A stretch of 64,000 bases of DNA, taken from contig NZ_JAFCJT010000024.1 of the NCBI RefSeq assembly GCF_018130785.1, positions 1 through 64,000 of the forward strand, written 5' to 3'. Below, piece after piece: positions 49,810-58,014 of this stretch. The stretch's first letter is position 1; every line of letters starts with the position of its first letter. The notes below the pieces were generated by a model, which was not told the DNA's origin, made no database searches, and saw only the letters and a list, made by a program, of their open reading frames with translations. This DNA comes from Bradyrhizobium liaoningense (lineage in GTDB: Bacteria; Pseudomonadota; Alphaproteobacteria; Rhizobiales; Xanthobacteraceae). Position numbers and translations under genes: made by a program.

Positions 49810-50580
49810 ATGACGAAAACCGTCGCCATCGTGACCGGTGCAAGCTCGGGGATCGGCCGGGCCACCGCCGTCCGGCTTGCGCGCGACTTCGGCGCGATCG
49901 TCATCGCGGCGCGGAGCGCAGAGAAGCTCGACGAGGTCGGCCGCGAGATCAAGACGGCCGGCGCCGAGCCTCTGGTGCTCGACCTCGACTTGATGGAGGC
50001 GGCGGCAGCGGAGACGCTTGTCGGCCGAACGTTGGAGCGCTTCGACCGCATTGATGCTCTCGTCAATGTCGCCGGCGCGGTTGCCGGGCTCGACCTGTTC
50101 GAGATGACCGACACGCAATGGGATGCCGGCATGGCGCTCCTTTTTCACGGCGCGCGCCGGCTGACCATCCGCGCCTGGAACGCGCTGAAGCAAGCCAGGG
50201 GAAGCGTCGTCTTCATGTCCGGCAATGCCGCGGAGATTCCCAAGCCGGGTGCCGCGGCCGTCGGCGCCATCAATGCGGCGATCGAAGCTCTCGCCAAGGC
50301 GTTCGCGGAGCGCGGCATCGCGGACGGGGTGCAGGTCAACGCCATCTCGCCCGGCGCGATCATGACCGGCCGCCGGTTGTCGATGATCGAGAAAGCCGCG
50401 GCATCCCGCAGCATCTCGCTCGACGAAGCGAAGCGACAGGTGCTGAATCAGGCCGGCATCGCCCGCTTCGGCGAAGCCGGCGAAATCGCCGACCTCATCG
50501 CGTTCACCGTCTCGCCGGCGGCGCGGTGGATGACCGGCACGGTGCTGCGCATGGACGGCGGCGAAGTGAAATCGGTGTGA
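49810..50580 (+). CDS. SDR family protein lacking the YxxxK motif
   Basis: A 256-residue short-chain dehydrogenase/reductase. The cofactor motif TGASSGIGR is at ~10-18 and NVAGAV replaces NNAG. In the active-site helix, where YxxxK is expected, the sequence is GAAAVGAINAAIEALAKAF, so Tyr and Lys are V151 and N155. A Ser in FMSGNAA remains. ISPGAIMTGR and the C-terminal MDGGE are typical. It may bind NAD(P) without normal catalysis, or belong to a divergent SDR branch. It starts 15 bp after the second hydrolase gene. Confidence 0.83.
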   Translation: MTKTVAIVTGASSGIGRATAVRLARDFGAIVIAARSAEKLDEVGREIKTAGAEPLVLDLDLMEAAAAETLVGRTLERFDRIDALVNVAGAVAGLDLFEMTDTQWDAGMALLFHGARRLTIRAWNALKQARGSVVFMSGNAAEIPKPGAAAVGAINAAIEALAKAFAERGIADGVQVNAISPGAIMTGRRLSMIEKAAASRSISLDEAKRQVLNQAGIARFGEAGEIADLIAFTVSPAARWMTGTVLRMDGGEVKSV

Positions 50581-50650
50581 TGCGGAACCAGGCTCGTGGC
50601 CTCCGCGTTCGGGCATCGGGTCTGTGTCGATTGAGACAGGGGCGGCCACC

Positions 50651-51259
50651 ATGGCCCATGCGAGACGAACTCCGGAACGGCTCAGTGCATTTTCGGACGG
50701 CGTATTTGCCGTCCTGATCACGGTGCTCGTGCTGGAGCTTCGTCCACCGGAAGTCCCGACCTTCGCGGCATTGCTCTCACTATGGCCGACCTGGCTCTCT
50801 TATGCCGTGAGCTACATCTTCATTGCGATCGTCTGGGCCAACCATCACCATCTGATGCGCTATGCGAGCGAAGCAACGCCGCGGCTGATGTGGTTCAACT
50901 TCGCACACCTGTTCTCGGTGTCGCTGCTGCCGCTCTCCACCGCCTGGATGGCGGTGAGCGAACTCGCGCCGCAGCCGGTTGCATTCTATGCGGCGGTGTT
51001 CTTCCTGGTAAACGCGACCTATGTCGCCTTGATCTGGGATCTCGTCGGGCGGGCGCCCATCAACGATGTCCCGCCGCAAGAGCGCAGGATCATGCGCGTC
51101 CGCTCGATCCTGACGCTCGGCGTCTTTGCGCTCGCAGCTTTGGTCGCGTTGAGATTCCCGATCATCGGGCTCGCGATGTGCTGCTGCTGTCTGATCGTCT
51201 ATCTGAAGCCGGAGGCCCCGGGTGCCGGGGATGGCACGCCGGTCAACCACGAGAAATAG
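50651..51259 (+). CDS. TMEM175-family (DUF1211) potassium-channel-like protein
   Basis: A 202-residue membrane protein with about six helices. The first begins RTPERLSAFSDGVFAVLITV, which carries the FSDGVFAV motif of bacterial TMEM175 proteins; this motif lines the pore in channels of this family. FIAIVWANHHHLMRYA follows. Bacterial members conduct K+ weakly selectively. A start at 50624 is possible, but GGGGCGG before 50651 favours that ATG. It lies 70 bp after the SDR gene on the same strand. Confidence 0.88.
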   Translation: MAHARRTPERLSAFSDGVFAVLITVLVLELRPPEVPTFAALLSLWPTWLSYAVSYIFIAIVWANHHHLMRYASEATPRLMWFNFAHLFSVSLLPLSTAWMAVSELAPQPVAFYAAVFFLVNATYVALIWDLVGRAPINDVPPQERRIMRVRSILTLGVFALAALVALRFPIIGLAMCCCCLIVYLKPEAPGAGDGTPVNHEK

Positions 51260-51298
51260 CCGGCGGCAACCGCCGCCGATCTACGAAACGCCTTCGCC

Positions 51299-52030
51299 TC
51301 AATTCCTCGCCGGAGCCGACGCCGCCGCCGACCGTGCCTGCCGCGGGGCCCTGGGTGCGCCGGGTTCGGCGACCGGAGCTGCCGGTGCGCGCGAGCGCAT
51401 GATGGCGGCGTCGATCTCGGCGATGACCCGGCGCTGGATCGCCTCGCTCTTGTCGATCGAGATGTGGCCGACACCGGTGCCGCGGACGTCGACATTGTCG
51501 AGCTTGCCGCGGAGGCCAGACGCGGCCCGCACGGGTTCGCCGGGGCCGTCGCCGATAAAGATGTTGATGTAGCGTTCGGCGCCGGTCGACAGCCTGGTCT
51601 TGAACACGGAATCGAGGCCGATCGCGAGCTTCACGGGAACGCCGAGCTGGTTGAGCTTGGCGATCATGTCCGGCAGCGCGGTCGCGCCGGAGGAATGGCC
51701 GACCAGGATGATGGTCTTGACTCGGCCGGCCCGGTAATCGGCCGCGGCTTCATCGGCGAGCGAAGACCAGGACACGAAATTCGCAACCGTTACCTGCATG
51801 CCTTGCGCCTGGAGCCGGGCGCCGATCGTGTCGAGCCCGAGCGAGAAGATGTTGAGCACGCCGCGGAGCAGGTAGACATGGGTGGTCGCGGCCGCCGCGG
51901 ACTGGCTCGGCGCCGCCCTGGCGGTGGTCGGGCTGATGGCAACAGCTGACAGCAGGAGCAGGCAGATCGCCCACACACGGAGGGCGGGCAACTGGCTGGC
52001 GCCGGCGGTGTGACGGCCGTTCGGTCTCAT
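51299..52030 (-). CDS. Exported lipase-like alpha/beta hydrolase
   Basis: A 243-residue exported protein. A signal region (~18-42, LRVWAICLLLLSAVAISPTT) is followed by an alpha/beta core with THVYLLRGVLNIFSLGLDTIG, the nucleophile in IILVGHSSGATALPDM and VKLAIGLDSVFKTRL. It parallels the LysM protein at 43107-44060 segment by segment (YLLRG/YLFRG, GHSSG/GHSMG, ERYINIFIGDG/ERFINIFMSDS, HISIDKSEAIQRRVIAEI/HINIEKSDDIHRQIIEM) but lacks the LysM tail and ends in a Pro/Ala/Arg-rich stretch. The ATG at 52030 alone opens a signal peptide. Confidence 0.78.
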   Translation of the reverse strand: MRPNGRHTAGASQLPALRVWAICLLLLSAVAISPTTARAAPSQSAAAATTHVYLLRGVLNIFSLGLDTIGARLQAQGMQVTVANFVSWSSLADEAAADYRAGRVKTIILVGHSSGATALPDMIAKLNQLGVPVKLAIGLDSVFKTRLSTGAERYINIFIGDGPGEPVRAASGLRGKLDNVDVRGTGVGHISIDKSEAIQRRVIAEIDAAIMRSRAPAAPVAEPGAPRAPRQARSAAASAPARN

Positions 52031-52318
52031 CTCGATGTTTTCCCTGGGGACGATACGCTTTGCGATTGGCTGGAATCGTAGCCACGGCCCGCTCGCAGAC
52101 GCAACAAAGAGGCGCGTGAGTGGCAATCTTAGCCACAGCCCGTGACCATCGCGCAACACTTTCTCGAAACCTGCCACCGAAGGGCCTGTTTTGAGACCAT
52201 TTTTCTCCGGCCAATTGCGGCCGGGCAAGTGCATTCCTATTTCAGGGCTCCGCTGACCTCCTCCCGGACGGTTCCAGCCTCCCCTCCCCAGTCTTTACCT
52301 TTCAGCCCTGCGGCCATC

Positions 52319-53238
<920 letters not shown>

Positions 53239-53242
<4 letters not shown>

Positions 53243-54000
53243 ATCATCGCGCCATCCGCGCCATCTATCTGTTCGAAATGGCGCGCACCTGGCGTACGCT
53301 GCTGCAAAGCATCGTCTCGCCTGTCGTCTCGACCTCGCTCTATTTCGTGGTGTTCGGTGCCGCGATCGGCTCGCGCATCAGCCAGGTCGAAGGCGTCAGC
53401 TACGGCACCTTCATCGTGCCGGGCCTGATCATGCTCTCAGTGCTGACGCAGAGCATCGCCAACGCCTCGTTCGGCATCTACTTTCCGAAATTCACCGGCA
53501 CGATTTACGAAATTCTCTCCGCGCCGATCTCTTATGTCGAGATCGTGCTGGGCTATGTCGGCGCAGCCGCGACCAAGTCGATCATTTTGGGCCTCATCAT
53601 CCTGGCGACAGCCGGCCTGTTCGTGCCGCTCCATATCCACCATCCGATCTGGATGCTGACTTTCCTGGTGCTGACGGCGGTGACGTTCAGCCTGTTCGGC
53701 TTCATCATCGGCATCTGGGCCGACGGCTTCGAAAAGCTCCAGATGATCCCGATGCTGGTGGTGACGCCGCTGACCTTCCTCGGCGGCAGCTTCTATTCCA
53801 TCGACATGCTGCCGGCAGGCTGGCGCTCGGTGGCGCTGCTGAACCCGGTCGTCTATCTGATCTCCGGCTTCCGCTGGAGCTTCTACGAGATCGCAGATGT
53901 CAGCGTGTCCGTCAGCATCTGCATGACGACGGCGTTCCTGGTGATCTGCCTCGCCGTGATCTGGTGGATTTTCCGCACCGGCTACCGGCTGAAGAATTGA
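53239..54000 (+). CDS. ABC-2 type transporter permease
   Basis: A 253-residue inner-membrane protein with six helices. IVSPVVSTSLYFVVFGAAIG, FIVPGLIMLSVLTQSIAN and the late TFLGGSFYSIDMLPAGWRSV are typical of ABC-2 permeases (DrrB/NodJ type). It begins four bases before the ATPase stop codon, so the two are translationally coupled. A palindromic repeat follows the stop at 54004-54104. Confidence 0.92.
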
Positions 54001-54003
54001 GCT

Positions 54004-54104
54004 GTCATTCCGGAGCGGCCGAAGGGCGAGCCCGCAATCCATTCATCCACTGACTCTGCTGCCCAATGGATTCCGGGCTCGCGCTGCGCGCGCCCCGGAA
54101 TGAC
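54004..54104. repeat. Palindromic repeat between convergent genes
   Basis: Outer arms GTCATTCCGG (54004-54013) and CCGGAATGAC (54095-54104) are perfect. The inner GAGCCCG...CGGGCTC and AATCCATT...AATGGATT-type pairs also match. It fills the gap between the convergent permease and Gly-zipper genes and probably terminates both. Confidence 0.75.
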
Positions 54105-54114
54105 GGCGGTGGAC

Positions 54115-54438
54115 TCAACGATAGCAGTGGAAGCGGTGATAGCCGTCATAGTAGCCGCGGCAGCGGTAATGGCGATGATGCGGAATGCCGAACACGCCCT
54201 CTACCGCACCCACGGCCCCTCCAACACCGGCGCCGACCGCGCCACCAACCACGCCGCCCACGGGGCCGGCGATCCGATTGCCCTCGTAAGAACCTTCCTG
54301 GGCGCCGCGCACGATGCCCTGAGCATGGCCGGCTCGCGGCAAGCACGTCAACGCAAGAAGGATGGCGGCGGCTGCGAACAGCAGGCGGACGGGCAAGCCG
54401 GCCGGCAGAGCGGCGGCGGTAACACGGGCTTTGTTCAT
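54115..54438 (-). CDS. Exported glycine-zipper-like protein
   Basis: A 107-residue exported protein. A signal region (~10-40) ends near GHAQG. Then comes a Gly-zipper-like stretch, AGPVGGVVGGAVGAGVGGAV, which often inserts in or lines membranes. A His/Tyr/Arg-rich tail (HHRHYRCRGYYDGYHRFHCY) holds two Cys. Function unknown; such small proteins are common in Bradyrhizobium. It is convergent with the ABC permease gene. Confidence 0.68.
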   Translation of the reverse strand: MNKARVTAAALPAGLPVRLLFAAAAILLALTCLPRAGHAQGIVRGAQEGSYEGNRIAGPVGGVVGGAVGAGVGGAVGAVEGVFGIPHHRHYRCRGYYDGYHRFHCYR

Positions 54439-54741
54439 CTTCAGTCCCAAGGGTAAAAAGCGGTGGCGAGAGCCACCAATCGGAAGGCCACCATCAACGC
54501 CCGAGGCGGCCAAATGGTTGCGCCTTTGTGACGAATTGTCGGCGTTGTGAATGCGCGGCACGCTCGCGAAAATGTCAGCGTCGCCACCAGCCGCGCGGCA
54601 CAAAGCGGCCTTGCTTACGCCCGGCATCGCGTTAACGATGGATGGGCAGGCTGGAACGAAAGCCGGATTGCAGGCATATTGCACGCCGGGGGACGGAGAG
54701 CCGCGGCGCCTAGCGTGAACAGGCCGGAGGCCAGAACTCAA
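54439..54741. other. Intergenic, divergent region
   Basis: Between the Gly-zipper and L,D-transpeptidase genes, which run apart. A frame is open from 54547 but does not look coding before 54742. No hairpin or clear promoter seen. Confidence 0.35.
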
Positions 54742-55548
54742 ATGCGTTTTCAGATGCGTAACTTTTTCATCGTTTTTTCCTCATTGATGCTTTTGAGCGC
54801 GGGCACCGCGCAGGCCAAGGTCGAGATCACCGTCGACAAGGACAATCAGCAGATGACCGTCGCCGTCGACGGCGTCGCGCGCTATCACTGGCCGGTGTCG
54901 ACCGGCATCCCCTCGCGCGAAACGCCGAGCGGCGGCTTCCGCGCCTTCCGCATGGAAGAGGATCACTACTCCAAGGAATTCGACGACGCGCCGATGCCGC
55001 ACGCGATCTTCTTCACCAAGGTCGGGCACGCCATCCACGGCACCGACTCGGTCGGCCGGCTCGGCTCGCCGGCGTCGCATGGCTGCGTGCGACTGTCGCG
55101 CCAGAATGCCTCGACGCTCTACGCGCTGGTGCAGCAGCAGGGCGTGCTCAATACCACGGTGACGCTGACCGGCTCGGCGCAGGTCGCGCTTGCTCGCAAT
55201 CCGCGCGGCCGCAACCCCACAGCAGTGGCACGTGCGCCGCAGCCGGCCGAAGAGCAGTACGCCACGTCAGGCGATCCCGTGAACCTCGCACCGCCGGCGC
55301 AGCCCGCCCGCCGCTACATGCCGCAGGACGACAATTACATCTATCCGGCTGACGGCAGCGACACCGGCGCGCGCTACCCGGCACCGCGCTCGGCCAGCCG
55401 CCCGCTCTACGATGCGCAAGTCTATCAGCAGCAGCAGCAGCAGCAGCCGCCGCAGCAGTACTACAATCAAGGCTACGGCCAGCAGGGCTACTATCAGCCA
55501 CAGCCCCGGCAATACTATCAGCCGCGCGGCTATTACTACCAGAACTGA
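54742..55548 (+). CDS. L,D-transpeptidase (YkuD) with Gln/Tyr-rich tail
   Basis: A 268-residue periplasmic enzyme. A signal peptide at ~1-26 precedes a YkuD domain with IHGTDSVGRLGSPASHGCVRLS (catalytic Cys in SHGC, His in IHGT). Such enzymes cross-link peptidoglycan 3-3 or attach lipoproteins. The C-terminal ~90 residues are unusually Gln/Tyr/Pro-rich (a Gln run encoded by CAG repeats near 55430, then YYNQGYGQQGYY). The ATG at 54742 opens the signal. The stop codon lies two bases from the end of the convergent M28-like gene. Confidence 0.9.
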   Translation: MRFQMRNFFIVFSSLMLLSAGTAQAKVEITVDKDNQQMTVAVDGVARYHWPVSTGIPSRETPSGGFRAFRMEEDHYSKEFDDAPMPHAIFFTKVGHAIHGTDSVGRLGSPASHGCVRLSRQNASTLYALVQQQGVLNTTVTLTGSAQVALARNPRGRNPTAVARAPQPAEEQYATSGDPVNLAPPAQPARRYMPQDDNYIYPADGSDTGARYPAPRSASRPLYDAQVYQQQQQQQPPQQYYNQGYGQQGYYQPQPRQYYQPRGYYYQN

Positions 55549-55550
55549 GG

Positions 55551-56813
55551 CTACGGGAACGCGGCGCTGCCGCGTTCGACGATCTTTCGCGCAGCATCGA
55601 CGAAGGCGCGCGCGACCGGCTCGAGGATCTCGGGCCCGGTCGCGGCGAGATCGTCCGACGGCGTATGAAACGCCCGATGGCGCCCAGCCATGCCGAGGAA
55701 ATTGGCATAGCCCGCCGCATGCACATCGCGCAGCTCACCGACCACCTGCTTCTCCGTCACCAGACGTTTGGCCTCGACTTTTGTGAAAGTCTCGTCGGTC
55801 AGCGCGACGGCGGACTTGCTCAGCACGAGATAACGCTCTTGCTCGGGCCGATCGGTGCGGGCGCCTTCCGCGAAGGCATAGCAGGCGTTCGACGAACCGA
55901 AATGGATCCACGCCAGCGTGTCCTTCGGTGCCGGCGCTCCGTGCTTCAAGAACAGCTCCATGCCGCCATGGCCGATCTCATGGCCGGCGGTGGCGATGAA
56001 AACAAGATGCGCCGGCCATTTCTCGGCAGCGACGGTGCGCGCCAGCGCGAGAAAGCTGGCGATGCCCGGGCCGCGCTCGCAGACGCATGAGTACCAGCCG
56101 GTCATCGGCGTGGAGACGACGATGACCGGCCCACGGCCGGCCCCGATCTCGGCGATGACGTTGCGGCCGACAACATCGCGCTCGTAATGGCCCTTGACGT
56201 CGAAGGTCACAGGCGCGCCTGAGGCAAGCGCGCGCTCGAACACCGCTCGCGACGCCGTGCCGACCACGATCACCGGCACCGGCCAGGGCGCATCCTCCTG
56301 CGTGACGTTATAGGCGAAGCGGTCGTCGGCGGGATTTCCGATCATGAGCAAGATGGCAGCCGGCTTCCTTGCCGCGGCTTCCGTGATCGCCGCACGATGA
56401 GTCGGCCCCAGATAGGCGCCGCGATCGAACGGCAGGTCGAGCAGAAGGATCTTGCCGGTGGCATCGCCATCGCGCGCGAGCGGCGCGGCGAGATGGAAGC
56501 TGGCCTTGTCCTCCGGCGGCCACCAGAATGGCGTCGCCTCGACAGAGATGCCGGCGGCTTCAGCGCTGGCCCGCTCGACGACATATTGCCGCCCGAGCAC
56601 GACGGGCTGGAAGCTGATTTCGAAACCCGCCTGTTTCATCTCGCCGGCGATCCAGTCGGCCGTCGCCCGATCGCCCGCAGAGCCGAAGCGGTGCAGGCCG
56701 AAGGACGCATAGCGCGCCACATCTTCATAGAGGCTCGCACCCGAAAGCACATCCTTGGCTAGCGCCTGTCCGACCATGAGAACCGCCATCGTTGCGATGA
56801 AGATAAGCCGCAT
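55551..56813 (-). CDS. M28 peptidase-like protein with missing metal ligands
   Basis: A 420-residue exported protein (signal ~1-20). The fold matches M28 aminopeptidases: an N-terminal PA-like part, then the catalytic region. The usual metal ligands are largely absent. 'HxDS' reads STPMTGWYS, 'G(A/N)DNASG' reads CERGPGIASF, and 'EE.G..GS' reads HEIGHGGME. Only the late AFHTPSDDL keeps its His. It may be non-catalytic, or use a different site. It is convergent with the L,D-transpeptidase gene (two bases apart) and divergent from GDPD. Family membership is by overall pattern. Confidence 0.78.
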   Translation of the reverse strand: MRLIFIATMAVLMVGQALAKDVLSGASLYEDVARYASFGLHRFGSAGDRATADWIAGEMKQAGFEISFQPVVLGRQYVVERASAEAAGISVEATPFWWPPEDKASFHLAAPLARDGDATGKILLLDLPFDRGAYLGPTHRAAITEAAARKPAAILLMIGNPADDRFAYNVTQEDAPWPVPVIVVGTASRAVFERALASGAPVTFDVKGHYERDVVGRNVIAEIGAGRGPVIVVSTPMTGWYSCVCERGPGIASFLALARTVAAEKWPAHLVFIATAGHEIGHGGMELFLKHGAPAPKDTLAWIHFGSSNACYAFAEGARTDRPEQERYLVLSKSAVALTDETFTKVEAKRLVTEKQVVGELRDVHAAGYANFLGMAGRHRAFHTPSDDLAATGPEILEPVARAFVDAARKIVERGSAAFP

Positions 56814-56955
56814 AGGAATGGCTCCCTGAACCGTTGTTTTTTGAGGACCAGTTTCCGCCTTCCCCGGCCGCCGTCAAGCACCTGTCGACCACGAAGCTGG
56901 ACGAACCGGGCGAAGATTTCATAAGCTCCTCCTCTCACCCGGGCTGCGAACCTTG

Positions 56956-57939
56956 ATGCCGTCACGTGCCACAACAATCCTGATCGTGCTCTCGGTTCTC
57001 ACTGCGGGACAAGCCATGGCCTTTGATCTCGAAGCGCATCGCGGCGGCCGCGCGCTGTTGCCGGAAAACACCCTGCCGGCCTTCGCCAACGCGCTATCGA
57101 TGGGCGTGGATACGCTGGAGCTCGACGTCGGCATCACCGCCGATGGCGAGGTCGTCGTGTCGCATGAGCGCCGGCTCAATCCCGACCTCGCGCGGGATGC
57201 GAGTGGCGCCTATGTCGCGCCGCCCGGCACGCCGTTCGTGATGCTGCGGTTGGCCGAGGTCAGGACCTATGACGTCGGTGAGATCCGCCCCGACAGCTCT
57301 TACGCGAAGCAATTCCCCGACCAGCGGGCCGTGCCGGGGACGCGCATTCCCACCCTGAGCGAGCTGTTCGCGCTGGTGCGCAAGTCCGGCAATACGCGCG
57401 CGCGCTTCAATATCGAGACCAAGATCGATCCGAACCATCCCGATGAATCACGCGACCCGCAAGGTTTCGTCACGAAGCTGCTGGGACTGATCGAGACCGA
57501 GGGATTTTCCGACCGCGTCATGATCCAGTCGTTCGACTGGCGGACCCTGCTGCTCGTCCAGCAGCAGGCGCCCAACATTCCGACGGTGTACCTGACGCTC
57601 CAGCGCGGCTCGGGCCAGACGGTGTCGTTGGACAAGGCGACGAACTGGACGGCGGGTTTCAGCCCGGCCGATCACGGTGGCTCGCTGCCGCGGACGATCA
57701 AGGCTGCGGGCGGCGCGGTCTGGTCGCCCTATTTCGGCGACGTCACCGCGGCGCTGATCACTGAAGCCCATACACTCGGACTGCGCGTCGTGGTCTGGAC
57801 GGTCAACAAGCCTGAAGACATGACGCGCATGATCGAGCTCGGCGTCGACGGCATCATCTCGGACCGGCCGGACCTGCTGCGGCAGGTCGCGGGCGAGAAG
57901 GGAATTGCATTGCCGGCGGGAACGCCGGTGGCGCCGTGA
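56956..57939 (+). CDS. Glycerophosphodiester phosphodiesterase
   Basis: A 327-residue exported enzyme (signal ~1-22) of the GDPD family. EAHRGGRALLPENTLPAF (catalytic His, Arg, Glu), TLELDVGITADGEVVVSHE (Glu, Asp, second His) and the late VVWTVNKPEDMTRMIELGVD followed by DGIISDRPDL are the family motifs. It splits glycerophosphodiesters to glycerol-3-phosphate and an alcohol in the periplasm. TTG 56953 directly precedes the ATG; the ATG is taken. A palindrome follows at 57950-57978. Confidence 0.9.
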   Translation: MPSRATTILIVLSVLTAGQAMAFDLEAHRGGRALLPENTLPAFANALSMGVDTLELDVGITADGEVVVSHERRLNPDLARDASGAYVAPPGTPFVMLRLAEVRTYDVGEIRPDSSYAKQFPDQRAVPGTRIPTLSELFALVRKSGNTRARFNIETKIDPNHPDESRDPQGFVTKLLGLIETEGFSDRVMIQSFDWRTLLLVQQQAPNIPTVYLTLQRGSGQTVSLDKATNWTAGFSPADHGGSLPRTIKAAGGAVWSPYFGDVTAALITEAHTLGLRVVVWTVNKPEDMTRMIELGVDGIISDRPDLLRQVAGEKGIALPAGTPVAP

Positions 57940-57949
57940 AGTATCCGCC

Positions 57950-57978
57950 GTCACGGCCGGGCTTGTCCCGGGGATGAC
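57950..57978. repeat. Short palindrome between convergent genes
   Basis: GTCA and TGAC ends with CCGGG/CCCGG inside, placed between the GDPD stop and the end of the convergent spermidine-synthase-like gene. Of the same wording as the repeats at 15657 and 40402. Confidence 0.55.
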
Positions 57979-58014
57979 GACCTCTCGTAAATGCGCGCCT
58001 TACCTTTGGCGTCC

